Shown here: positions 47,841 through 55,650 of the stretch, piece by piece | Layout: the number at the start of each line of letters is the position of its first letter | How positions within the stretch are numbered: position 1 is the stretch's first letter | From: JASFBA01 sp036172265 | Lineage (GTDB): Bacteria; Chloroflexota; Chloroflexia; DTKN01 | Length of the DNA stretch: 59,309 bases | Reading direction: 5' to 3' | Assembly (NCBI GenBank): GCA_036172265.1 | Contig: JASFBA010000034.1 | Location: 1-59,309 of the forward strand | Made by a program: the position numbers and the translations under genes | The notes under the pieces: model-generated | Database searches by the model: none | What the model was told of the DNA's origin: nothing | The model's input: only the letters and a program-made list of their open reading frames with translations

Positions 47841-47966
47841 GCTTAGGGCTCAGAGCCCTGGGGCCTGGGGTTTGGAGGAGGGGATAGAGAGACAGGGCTC
47901 GGGGCTCAGGGTCGTGGGCCCTAGGCTCTGGACCCCAAGCCCTGGGCCCTAAGCCATGGACCCTAA
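47841..47966. repeat. Degenerate GGGCTCAGGGCCC-type repeat
   Basis: The stretch is made of many short variants of GGGCTCAGGG, CCTGGGG and CCCTAAGCC, including inverted copies (GGGCTCAGAGCCC at ~47848 and GGGCCCTAGGCTC at ~47918). It appears to be an interspersed repeat in the leader of the peptidase gene and is able to form alternative hairpins. Confidence 0.6.
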
Positions 47967-47983
47967 ATTATGAGGAGGAAAAG

Positions 47984-48964
47984 ATGCCCAAGCGGGTGCT
48001 TCGAGGGGCGATCACCGATGTGCCCGGCATTCGGGTGGGGCAGGCCACGGATGAACGGGCACTGACCGGATGCACGGTGGTGCTTTGTGAACAGGGGGCC
48101 ACCGTGGGGGTAGCCATACGCGGGGGGGCGCCTGGCAGCCGCGAGACGGACCTTTGCCGGCCGGCCCATCCCCTGGTCTCCCAGGCCCATGCCGTGCTCC
48201 TGGCCGGCGGAAGCGCCTTCGGCCTGGCTGCTGCCGATGGGGTGATGCGCTACCTGGAGGAACACGGCATCGGCTTCGACACCGGCGTGGCCCGCGTGCC
48301 GATCGTCCCGGCGGCCATCCTCTTCGACCTGGCCGTGGGAGACCCCACCGTCCGGCCCGATGCGGCAATGGGCTACGCCGCCTGCCAATCGGCCTCCGAC
48401 GGCCCGGTAGCCGAGGGGAACGTGGGTGCTGGCACCGGGGCCACGGTAGGCAAGTTGCTGGGGATGGCCCGCTGCATGAAAGGCGGGCTGGGTACGGCCA
48501 GTGTGGCCCTGAGCGGTGGGCTGGTCGTTGGGGCGATCGTTGCCGTCAACGCCTTGGGGGATGTGGTGGACCCGAAAAGTGGGCGAATCATCGCCGGGAC
48601 GCGTGCTCCCTTGGGGCCGGGCTTTGCCGATACCCTGGCCCTTATGCGCCGTTTCCTGGGTCGGGCCGCTCTAGCCTTTTCCCACACCGTCATCGGGGTG
48701 GTGGCCACCAACGCCGCCTTGGATGTCCCTCAGGCCAACTTCGTGGCCGGAATGGCCCACGACGGCATCGCCCGGACGATTCGGCCGGCCCATACCCTCC
48801 TGGACGGCGACACCCTCTTCTGCCTGGCCACCGGCCCTCGCCGGGCCGATGTGAACCTCGTTGGCGCCTACGCTGCCGAAGTCGTGGCCGAAGCCATCCT
48901 TCGTGGAGTGCGTGCGGCCCGCAGCATCCCCGGCATCCCGGCTGCCTCGGGCCCGGAGTTCTGA
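47984..48964 (+). CDS. P1-family peptidase (DmpA/L-aminopeptidase-like)
   Basis: A 326-residue N-terminal-nucleophile hydrolase. It begins GAITDVPGIRVGQATD and includes GGAPGSRETDLCRP near residue 47, LAGGSAFGLAAADGVM near 73, GNVGAGTGATVGK near 144 and the autocleavage region TVIGVVATNAAL near 230. In this family cleavage before the Thr (or Ser) of the TN pair frees the nucleophile. Members release N-terminal L- or D-residues or beta-peptides. Start has GAGGAGGAAAAG. A long terminator follows. Confidence 0.93.
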   Translation: MPKRVLRGAITDVPGIRVGQATDERALTGCTVVLCEQGATVGVAIRGGAPGSRETDLCRPAHPLVSQAHAVLLAGGSAFGLAAADGVMRYLEEHGIGFDTGVARVPIVPAAILFDLAVGDPTVRPDAAMGYAACQSASDGPVAEGNVGAGTGATVGKLLGMARCMKGGLGTASVALSGGLVVGAIVAVNALGDVVDPKSGRIIAGTRAPLGPGFADTLALMRRFLGRAALAFSHTVIGVVATNAALDVPQANFVAGMAHDGIARTIRPAHTLLDGDTLFCLATGPRRADVNLVGAYAAEVVAEAILRGVRAARSIPGIPAASGPEF

Positions 48965-49011
48965 AGGAAGGAGCCGGAACAGGCCTCCGAACCTGCCCCG
49001 GCCCCTTCCTT
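48964..49011 (+). terminator. Intrinsic terminator after the P1 peptidase
   Basis: AAGGAAGGAGCCGG at the left pairs with the right arm CCGGCCCCTTCCTT (small bulge); CAGG/CCTG add pairs near the loop. Only TT follows, so strength is uncertain. Confidence 0.65.
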
Positions 49012-49026
49012 TGGGAAGCAGGGGCT

Positions 49027-49443
49027 TTACCCCTTCTTCAGCCGAGCGATTTCCCCAACATCCTGGGCGATGCGGAAGAGGACGACGACAACCTCCAGCC
49101 ATACTCGGGCGAAGATCAGATAGATGAAGAAGATAATAGGGGACAGAATAAGGGTAATGACGCCTGCGGCGCCTCCTGCACGGAAAGCCATAACGATGGT
49201 GCCGATGGTTGCCAGGCCAAGCAGGACGATGAGGATGCCGTAGATGATGGCAACGATCGTCGGGGTGATAAAGCCTCGGAAGGAGAAGTCGAAGAGTTTG
49301 CCGAAGAAGCCCTGGGGGTATTCCCCGGCCGGCTGTGCTGGGACGACCGGGGGAGGACCTGCTGCCGGCTGTAGGGCCCGGCCGCAGTTCTGACAGACAA
49401 CCGCCGCCTCCGGATTCTGCGCCCCACACCATGGGCAGAACAC
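49027..49443 (-). CDS. Zinc-ribbon DUF4282 membrane protein
   Basis: A 138-residue protein. An N-terminal zinc ribbon (CPWCGAQNPEAAVVCQNC) leads through a Pro-rich linker to a DUF4282-like domain at ~45-138 starting FFGKLFDFSFRGFITPTIVAIIYG. It has two membrane helices (IVAIIYGILIVLLGLATIG and GVITLILSPIIFFIYLIFARVWLE). Function unknown. GTG start at 49443 follows AGGAGGTGCAAA. Confidence 0.88.
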   Translation of the reverse strand: MFCPWCGAQNPEAAVVCQNCGRALQPAAGPPPVVPAQPAGEYPQGFFGKLFDFSFRGFITPTIVAIIYGILIVLLGLATIGTIVMAFRAGGAAGVITLILSPIIFFIYLIFARVWLEVVVVLFRIAQDVGEIARLKKG

Positions 49444-49557
49444 TTTGCACCTCCTAGTTGCTCAGGTAAGGTACTCCAATTACTCCGGACGCTTCTGCGA
49501 TAAGGCCTCACCTCCTTTCAAGCCATCCATTGCCCCGAAGGAACCTGACGGCGTAGG

Positions 49558-51438
49558 CTATGGCTGCCGCCGCCAGGCCTGCCCCAGGGACTTTTCCGCC
49601 TGCACCAAGAGGTCCTTGGGGTCGTCCACATCCTCAGGGAAGGTGGCCTGGCCGCAGCGCACGTGGTCGGCTAGGGAGACGCCGGCCGGTTCCTGCAGTC
49701 CGGCCCGGCGAATCTCCTCCATCAGCCGGCCGGCCAAAGCGTGCGCCCCCTCCGCCGAGGTCTCCGGCAGAATGGCCGCAAAATGCCCCTGGGCATGCCG
49801 ACAAAGGAGGTCCGACTGGCGCAGTGCCCGGCGCAGGACATCCGCCAGTTCGCGCCATCGGGTGTCGGGCAAGGGCAGGCGTCGGTCTACTCCTAGAAGG
49901 AGCAGACTACAGGTTCGCCTGTAGCGGCGGCAGCGGGCCGATTCGCGCTCCAGCGCCTCCAGGAAGAAGCGATGGTTCGGCAGACGGGTCAGCGGGTCGA
50001 TCAGGACGAAGGAGGTCGTCCACTCCTGCAGGCGGCTCTGCTCGATGGCGGTGGCGATCAGCGCGGCCACCGATTCCAGAAGACGGAGGTCGCTTTCGGT
50101 GAATTCTCCGGTGATCTTGTTGACCAGTTCGATCACCCCGAGGGACCGTCCGCGCACGCGCAGCGGCACGCAGAGGACGGAACGGGTGAGGAAGCCGGTG
50201 TAACGGTCAATCTCCGGGTAATAGCGGGCATCCTGGTGCACATCGGGGACCAGGAGGGACTGGCCATGCCGAAAGACCCAGCCGGCGATGCCCCGGCCGG
50301 GCGGGATACGTCGGGAGAGGAGGCGCTCGGCATTTCCCCCCAGGCTGATACGGAAGATGAGTTCGCCGCTTTCCTCATCCGCCAGGAGCAGGGAACCGGT
50401 CACCACACCGATCACGTCGCTGGTACGCATCATAATGGTGGTGAGAATCTGCTCCAGGTCCAGGTCCGAGGTCAGGGCTAAGCAGGCCTCGTTCAGAAGG
50501 GCCAGTTCCCGTACCCGCAGGGCTGCCGTTTCCTGCAGCCGGGCGTTGGCCAGGACGACCGCCAGTTGCTGGCCCACGGTGGTGAGCACCTCCAGGTCTT
50601 TGTCCGAGCGTTCCGACCGTCCGGCCACTTCCAGAAGCCCCCAGCGCCGTCCCTGCGCCCAGAGAGGCACGACGGCGGTGAAGGCGTAGCCGACGGCCAG
50701 GCTGAGCGGTCCACCTCGTTGCTCTCCACTGCGCGTCCGTACGGCTCCGGTAGCCTCTTGGAGAGGCTTGAGCGAGGGGTCGCCCCAGGTGAGACGGCGA
50801 CGAGTGAGGGCGGAGGCGATGGCCTGGGGAAGACCGCGATGGGCCAGCGGCACCAGGTCGCCGTCCTCAGAAGTGAAGATGATGCCGGCATCGAGTTCCA
50901 GGTTACGCAGCGTCTGCTCCAGAACGCGATGGAGCAATTCGTAGAGGTCGGCGGTGACGCTGGTTTCGCGGGCCACCTCGCGCAACGAGGAGAGGGTCGC
51001 CAGTTGCCGTCGTAACTGTTCGTTCAAAGCAGCCTGAGCATGAGCCTGCTCTCCTTTCTCCAGGTTGTGGCGTACCCGTTCCCGGACCTCGTCTGGGGAA
51101 AGCGGCTTGCTCAGGTAGTCGTCGGCCCCGTGCCGCAGGGCGGCGATCGCTGCCGTTTCCGAAGCGCCGGCCAGCACGACCACCGGAACGTAGCGACCGC
51201 TCTTCTTGATCTGGGCCAAGAGGTCCAGCCCGGCCATGTCGGCCAGTTCCCACCCCAGGAGAACCAGGTCGGGAGAGGCGCTCTGGAAAAGATCCCACCC
51301 GGATCGGCCGGCCGTGGCCGTATGGACCTCGTAGCCCTCCCGTTCCAGGATGTGGCGGACCTGGCTGAGGATGTGGGGGTCGCGTTCCACCACCAGGATA
51401 GAGGGCTTCCGGCCAACCTCTTCTTCCGATGGATGCAT
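49558..51438 (-). CDS. Receiver-GAF-GAF-GGDEF protein with degenerate receiver and GGDEF motifs
   Basis: A 626-residue signalling protein. Residues ~12-130 form a receiver-like domain (SILVVERDPHILSQVRHIL). The phospho-acceptor Asp position reads Gly (DLVLLGWEL, residue 62), and the acidic pair is reduced to E18-R19-D20, while Lys111 (LSKPL) remains. Two GAF domains lie at ~145-300 and ~315-470. A GGDEF-fold domain (DPLTRLPNHRFFLEALERE) spans ~475-626, where the catalytic GGDEF reads AQGHF (549-553). Neither phosphorylation nor cyclic-di-GMP synthesis is expected. It may be a scaffold or ligand sensor. GAGGAAGCCCT precedes the ATG. Confidence 0.88.
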   Translation of the reverse strand: MHPSEEEVGRKPSILVVERDPHILSQVRHILEREGYEVHTATAGRSGWDLFQSASPDLVLLGWELADMAGLDLLAQIKKSGRYVPVVVLAGASETAAIAALRHGADDYLSKPLSPDEVRERVRHNLEKGEQAHAQAALNEQLRRQLATLSSLREVARETSVTADLYELLHRVLEQTLRNLELDAGIIFTSEDGDLVPLAHRGLPQAIASALTRRRLTWGDPSLKPLQEATGAVRTRSGEQRGGPLSLAVGYAFTAVVPLWAQGRRWGLLEVAGRSERSDKDLEVLTTVGQQLAVVLANARLQETAALRVRELALLNEACLALTSDLDLEQILTTIMMRTSDVIGVVTGSLLLADEESGELIFRISLGGNAERLLSRRIPPGRGIAGWVFRHGQSLLVPDVHQDARYYPEIDRYTGFLTRSVLCVPLRVRGRSLGVIELVNKITGEFTESDLRLLESVAALIATAIEQSRLQEWTTSFVLIDPLTRLPNHRFFLEALERESARCRRYRRTCSLLLLGVDRRLPLPDTRWRELADVLRRALRQSDLLCRHAQGHFAAILPETSAEGAHALAGRLMEEIRRAGLQEPAGVSLADHVRCGQATFPEDVDDPKDLLVQAEKSLGQAWRRQP

Positions 51439-51473
51439 AGGGCTTCCTCAGAAGAAATAAACCTGACCCTTTT

Positions 51474-51502
51474 ATTATACTCTATTTTGTCCTGGAATGC
51501 AA
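51474..51502 (-). promoter_or_regulatory. Promoter of the degenerate receiver-GGDEF gene
   Basis: On the minus strand TTGCAT (51502-51497) and TATAAT (51479-51474) are 17 bp apart; divergent from the promoter at 51508. Confidence 0.7.
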
Positions 51503-51507
51503 CTTTC

Positions 51508-51536
51508 TTGACCTTTTGCCCGCTCCGTGTTATGAT
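51508..51536 (+). promoter_or_regulatory. Promoter of the tyrA-like/archease/hydantoinase operon
   Basis: TTGACC (51508-51513) and TATGAT (51531-51536) are 17 bp apart, with a ~20-nt leader. Confidence 0.7.
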
Positions 51537-51561
51537 GAAGACAAAATGACGGAGGCAAGCG

Positions 51562-52569
51562 ATGATTCAGGTAGCCATCATCGGTTTGGGCGCGGTGGGC
51601 GGTTCGCTGGGGCTGGCCTTGCAGGGGGCGACGACGGGCAAGGGCCGCCGGCCGGAGGTCCTGGTCGTAGGTTATGACCCGGAGCCTCGCGTGGCCCAGG
51701 AAGCCCTTTCCCGCCGGGCCGTCGGCCGTGCCGCTTATACTTTGAGGGAGGCTGTGGAGGAGGCCGACCTGGTGCTCATCGCCCAAAGCGGCCCGGCCAT
51801 CCGCGATACCCTCCAGGGCATCGCCCCGCTCCTGAAGCCGCAGGTCATCGTCACCGATACCTCCAGCAGCAAGGTCGAGGTGCTCCGCTGGGCCGAAGAA
51901 CTGCTTCCGCCGGAAGTCAGTTTCGTCGGAGGACATCCCGTCTTCCTACCGGACCGGGAGGTGGACTGGGAATCCGGCCTCCGTTCTGCCCGGGCCGACC
52001 TCTTCCAGGGAGCCGTCTATTGCATCACCCCCGGCATCCGGGCCTCCAGCCAGGCGGTGGATACCGTCCAGGACCTGGCCTACCTGGTCGGGGCAGAGCC
52101 CTTCTTCATGGACGCCCTGGAACACGACGGGCTCCTGGCCGGACTGGACCATGTTCCTTACCTCCTGGCCGCAGCCATGCTCACCACCATCGGCACCAGC
52201 GCGGCCTGGCGGGATCTCAAACTCCTGGCCGACCCGGCTTTCCGCCACCTGCAACAACTCCTGAACGCCCGGCCGGCCGACTTTTACCAGACCTGCCTTT
52301 CCAACCGCCAACCGGTCCTCTCCTGGCTCGACCGGCTGCTTACCATCCTGGGGGAGATGCGTCGGGAACTGGCTGAGGCGGGAAACGCCGGAGAATACCT
52401 CCAGCACATCGTGGAAAAGGCACGGGCAGCCGGTGCCGACTGGCGGGCCCGCCGCGACGAACGCCTCAAAGAACTGGAGGCCCTGGGAGCCCAGATTCCC
52501 ACCGCCCGGCAGAGCCTCCTCAGCCTCTTCCTGCCCTACGGCGGCCGGCGCCACGAGGAACGAGACTGA
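51562..52569 (+). CDS. Prephenate dehydrogenase-family protein
   Basis: A 335-residue NAD(P)-dependent enzyme of the TyrA family. It shows VAIIGLGAVGGSLGLALQG at the N-terminus, VTDTSSSKVEVLRWAEELLP near residue 97, VGGHPVFLP (family GxHPM/F) near 124, and a helical dimerisation domain with LDHVPYLLAAAML near 193. TyrA enzymes oxidatively decarboxylate prephenate to 4-hydroxyphenylpyruvate. The C-terminal ~60 residues are a charged helix with no ACT domain. No other aromatic biosynthesis gene is nearby, so another substrate is possible. CGGAGGCAAGCG precedes the ATG. Confidence 0.85.
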   Translation: MIQVAIIGLGAVGGSLGLALQGATTGKGRRPEVLVVGYDPEPRVAQEALSRRAVGRAAYTLREAVEEADLVLIAQSGPAIRDTLQGIAPLLKPQVIVTDTSSSKVEVLRWAEELLPPEVSFVGGHPVFLPDREVDWESGLRSARADLFQGAVYCITPGIRASSQAVDTVQDLAYLVGAEPFFMDALEHDGLLAGLDHVPYLLAAAMLTTIGTSAAWRDLKLLADPAFRHLQQLLNARPADFYQTCLSNRQPVLSWLDRLLTILGEMRRELAEAGNAGEYLQHIVEKARAAGADWRARRDERLKELEALGAQIPTARQSLLSLFLPYGGRRHEERD

Positions 52570-52574
52570 AGGCC

Positions 52575-53000
52575 ATGCCCCACCCTCGCTATCGTTCCAT
52601 CGATCATACTGCCGACCTGGGACTCCAGGTCTGGGGTCGGACGTTGCCCGAACTTTACGCCAATGCCGCTGAGGGGATGTGTTCCCTCTACTTCGACCTG
52701 CCGGCCGTGGAGCCTCGAGAGAAGCGCACCATCGCCGTGCAGGGCCACGACCGCGAGGAGGTGCTGGTGGCCTGGCTGGGCGAACTCCTCTACCGGATCG
52801 AGGTGGAATATTTCTTGCCCTGCCGCTTCGACATCCTCTCACTCGACGAGACACACCTGGAGGCCGAAGTCGCCGGGGAGACCTTCGATCCGGCCCGCCA
52901 CCGCTGGCGTACCGGCATCAAGGCGGCCACCTACCATAACCTCCGCATTGAACAGGACCCCGCCGGCCTCTGGACGGCGACGGTCATCTTCGATACCTGA
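52575..53000 (+). CDS. Archease
   Basis: A 141-residue protein of the archease family. It has SIDHTADLGLQVWGRTLPELYANAAEGM at the N-terminus and TGIKAATYHNLRIEQ near residue 113, with the conserved Asp ligands. Archease activates the RNA ligase RtcB by promoting guanylylation. RtcB is not in the window. The gene lies 5 bp after the tyrA-like gene and 1 bp before the hydantoinase-like gene. Confidence 0.93.
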   Translation: MPHPRYRSIDHTADLGLQVWGRTLPELYANAAEGMCSLYFDLPAVEPREKRTIAVQGHDREEVLVAWLGELLYRIEVEYFLPCRFDILSLDETHLEAEVAGETFDPARHRWRTGIKAATYHNLRIEQDPAGLWTATVIFDT

Positions 53001-53001
53001 G

Positions 53002-54387
53002 ATGAAAGGCAACAGCCTGCTGATCGTCGGTGGCACGGTGGTGACGGCCGGGGGAAGTTTCCCGGCCGACATCCTCTGCCGGGAAGGGCGTATTGCCGCC
53101 CTGCTCATCCCTGGAGAGGGCCGGCCGGAGGGCGAGGTCCTGGATGCTTCCGGCTGCTACGTCCTCCCCGGCGGAGTGGATACCCACGTCCATCTCCAAA
53201 TGCCGGTGGGCGAACTCATCTCCACCGACGATTTCACCAGCGGCACCATTGCCGCAGCCTATGGCGGAACGACCACAGTGGTGGATTTCGCCACCCAGGA
53301 GCGCGGGCATCCCCTGGAGGAAGCGGTAGCCCTGCGCCGGGCCGAGGCCGACGGCAAAGTGGCCGTGGATTACTCCCTGCACCTGGCGGTCACCGATGCT
53401 TCCGAGGAGACGCTCCGCGCCCTGCCGGGCCTGGTCGAGGCAGGCTATGCCAGTTTCAAACTCTATACCGTCTACCCGGCCCTTTACCTGGAGGACAGGG
53501 AGATTCTGCGCCTCCTGGAGGTGGCCCGGGAAACCGGAGCCATGCCGCTGGTGCACTGCGAGAACAGGGCCATCGTAGAGCATTGCACCCGGGGACTCCT
53601 TGCGGCCGGGAAGCGGGAGCCGCGCTACCATCCCCAGGCCCGGCCGGACGCGGCCGAGGCCGAGGCGGTGCGGCGCATCCTGGCCCTGGCCCGGGTGGCC
53701 GGCACGTCTGTCTGTATTGCCCATCTGAGTACCCGGCTGGCCCTGGGGGAAGTGTGTCGGGCACGAACTCAGGGGCAACAGGTCTATGTCGAGACCTGCC
53801 CGCACTACCTCCTGCTTACCGAGGAAGAGTATGCCCGCCCCGGCTTCGAGGGAGCCAAGTATGTCCTCACCCCGCCGCTTCGGAAGGAGGCCGACCGACA
53901 GGCCCTCTGGTCGGCCCTGGCCCAGGGCGCAATTGACCTCCTTTCCACCGACCACTGTCCCTGGAACTATCGCGGGCAGAAGGAACGCGGCCGGGAGGAC
54001 TTTTCCCTCATTCCCAACGGCGCACCGGGGATCGAGACGCGCCTGGCGCTCCTCTGGAGCGAAGGGGTGGGGAAAGGACGGATTCCTCCGGAGGCCTTTG
54101 TCGCCCTGACGGCCACAAACCCGGCCCGATTCTTCGGCCTGTACCCGCGTAAGGGGACCATTGCCCCGGGTGCTGACGCCGACCTGGTGATCTGGGACCC
54201 ATCCCGGAAGGTTACCCTGGGGGTCGAAACGCTGCATCAGCGGGTAGACTATTGCCCCTACGAAGGGTGGGAGGTCGTGGGCCATCCTCGCCACGTGCTT
54301 GTGCGTGGCCGGCCGGTTGTCCGGGAAGGCCGCTTTGTAGGCGAACCGGGTTGGGGAATGTTCATACCTCGCCGGAGAATCCGTTGA
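53002..54387 (+). CDS. Dihydropyrimidinase/hydantoinase-like amidohydrolase
   Basis: A 461-residue cyclic amidohydrolase. The first metal ligands are in GGVDTHVHLQMPVG near residue 57, the bridging carboxylated Lys in SFKLYTVYP near 150, His ligands in MPLVHCENRA near 182 and CIAHLST near 238, and the last Asp in LLSTDHCPWN near 314. C-terminal IAPGADADLVIWDP is typical. Dihydropyrimidinase opens dihydrouracil, hydantoinases open hydantoins, and a phenylhydantoinase activity is also possible. ATG at 53002 is used; an open frame extends to 52663 inside the archease gene and is rejected. Confidence 0.92.
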   Translation: MKGNSLLIVGGTVVTAGGSFPADILCREGRIAALLIPGEGRPEGEVLDASGCYVLPGGVDTHVHLQMPVGELISTDDFTSGTIAAAYGGTTTVVDFATQERGHPLEEAVALRRAEADGKVAVDYSLHLAVTDASEETLRALPGLVEAGYASFKLYTVYPALYLEDREILRLLEVARETGAMPLVHCENRAIVEHCTRGLLAAGKREPRYHPQARPDAAEAEAVRRILALARVAGTSVCIAHLSTRLALGEVCRARTQGQQVYVETCPHYLLLTEEEYARPGFEGAKYVLTPPLRKEADRQALWSALAQGAIDLLSTDHCPWNYRGQKERGREDFSLIPNGAPGIETRLALLWSEGVGKGRIPPEAFVALTATNPARFFGLYPRKGTIAPGADADLVIWDPSRKVTLGVETLHQRVDYCPYEGWEVVGHPRHVLVRGRPVVREGRFVGEPGWGMFIPRRRIR

Positions 54388-54390
54388 TCT

Positions 54391-55149
54391 TCAAGCCAGC
54401 CGGGCCAGGAGGAGGCCGAGTTCATAGAGCAGGTACAGCGGTACGGCCACGATTATCATATTGACCGGGTCGGGGGTCGGCGTGATGATCGCCGCTGCAA
54501 TGCAGATGATGAGAAAAGCGTACTTGCGCCAGCGGGCCAGGCGTCGCCAATCCAGGACGTGGATTTTGGCCAGGAAGAAAAGGAAGATGGGCAGTTCGAA
54601 ACTGATGCCGCTCCAGAGAAGAAGGGTGGAAATGAAGGAGAGATAAGGTCCCAGTTGCGGCTGGGTGGTGACCAGGCCGGTGCCAAAGTTCAGGAGGAAG
54701 CGCAGGGCGGCCGGCAAGGCCAGGAAGTAGGAAAAGAGCACGCCGCCTATAAAAAAGAGCGTGACCAGGGGCAGGCCGATGAGGATATAGCGCCTTTCGT
54801 GCGGAAAGAGGGCCGGCCGCAGGAAAAGCCAGACCTGGTAGACCAGAACGGGCATGGCTAGGGCAATCCCTACGGTCAAGGCCAGGCGAAGGCTGGTGGT
54901 GAACTTTTCCGGAACCTCGATGGCCTGGATATGGATATCCGGCCCGGCCAGGCGCAGGAGTACCTCCATCAGGGAATCGGTGAAGATCAGGGCCACGATG
55001 GTGGTCAGCGCCACCGCGACGAGACAGATGAGGAGGCGGCGGCGCAGTTCCTCCAGGTGCTCCAGGAGGGACATCTTTCCCTGCTCATCCGGTCGAGCGA
55101 CGGAGGCAGAGGACTGGCGGCGGAAAGGACTGGGCATCGCCCACCTCAT
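54391..55149 (-). CDS. tatC: Twin-arginine translocase subunit TatC
   Basis: A 252-residue membrane protein with six helices. The N-terminal motif SLLEHLEELRRRLL near residue 27 binds the twin-arginine signal. Others are PEKFTTSLRLALTVGIALAMPVLVYQVWLFLRPALFPHERRY (read in parts) and FELPIFLFFLA with the conserved Glu. ATG at 55149 overlaps the tatA/B stop (ATGA); ATG at 55137 with GAGGTG upstream is an alternative. Confidence 0.94.
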   Translation of the reverse strand: MRWAMPSPFRRQSSASVARPDEQGKMSLLEHLEELRRRLLICLVAVALTTIVALIFTDSLMEVLLRLAGPDIHIQAIEVPEKFTTSLRLALTVGIALAMPVLVYQVWLFLRPALFPHERRYILIGLPLVTLFFIGGVLFSYFLALPAALRFLLNFGTGLVTTQPQLGPYLSFISTLLLWSGISFELPIFLFFLAKIHVLDWRRLARWRKYAFLIICIAAAIITPTPDPVNMIIVAVPLYLLYELGLLLARLA

Positions 55150-55436
55150 CCGGGCCGGGTAGGAGGGGACGGTTCGATCTTCGGTGGAGGTTCCTTTTCC
55201 TCCGGGGGAGGGAGAAGGTCGGCGGGGGCGGTAGGGGTGGCCGGCCGCTCCTCGGTCAAACTCATCCACTCCCGCACCTCCCGGTCGAGACCTCCGGTGG
55301 CCCGACGGAACTCCCGCAGGAAGCGCCCGATGGCCCGGCCGATCTCGGGCAGCCGTTTCGGGCCAAAGATGAGAAGGGCCAGAACGGCCAAGAAGAGCAG
55401 TTCGCCAAAGCCGATGCCAAAGAAATTTCCGCCCAA
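55146..55436 (-). CDS. Sec-independent translocase protein TatA/TatB
   Basis: A 96-residue protein. The single membrane helix (ELLFLAVLALLIFGPKRLPEIGRAIGRFLREFRRA, in parts) carries FGPKRLPE at the hinge, then an amphipathic helix and a Pro-rich acidic tail. The Glu near the start of the helix and the length are between TatA and TatB. The long Pro-rich tail leans to TatB, but a single TatA-type protein with TatC often serves both roles. TTG at 55436 is the best start. Confidence 0.88.
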   Translation of the reverse strand: MGGNFFGIGFGELLFLAVLALLIFGPKRLPEIGRAIGRFLREFRRATGGLDREVREWMSLTEERPATPTAPADLLPPPEEKEPPPKIEPSPPTRPG

Positions 55437-55576
55437 CTTGCCATCCCCAAGTATCCGAAAATCCCTACCTACTTACCAAGCCCGGCTTTCGCAGGCCAGC
55501 GGGTTTCGAAAGAGGCTTCCGGGTTCCAGGTAGCCTTCCAAGCCAGCCCTGTTCCAGCAAGCAGTTCACCCACTAT

Positions 55577-55603
55577 TTTATATCAGGCAAAAGACAATTG
55601 CAA
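55577..55603 (-). promoter_or_regulatory. Possible promoter of the tat operon
   Basis: On the minus strand TTGCAA (55603-55598) and TATAAA (55582-55577) are only 15 bp apart, so the match is weak. The gap 55437-55576 holds a GC-rich imperfect inverted repeat and no coding frame. Confidence 0.3.
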
Positions 55604-55606
55604 ATA

Positions 55607-55639
55607 GGGGGCCGGCCTGGACTTTTCCGGCCGGCCCCC
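55607..55639 (-). terminator. GC-rich hairpin after the repeat-protein gene
   Basis: GGGGGCCGGCC pairs perfectly with GGCCGGCCCCC (11 bp, 11-nt loop TGGACTTTTCC). On the minus strand TATTTGC follows. It ends the large secreted protein gene, and both arms are built from the GGCCGGCC octamer. Confidence 0.65.
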
Positions 55640-55650
55640 TGTTATCCCCC

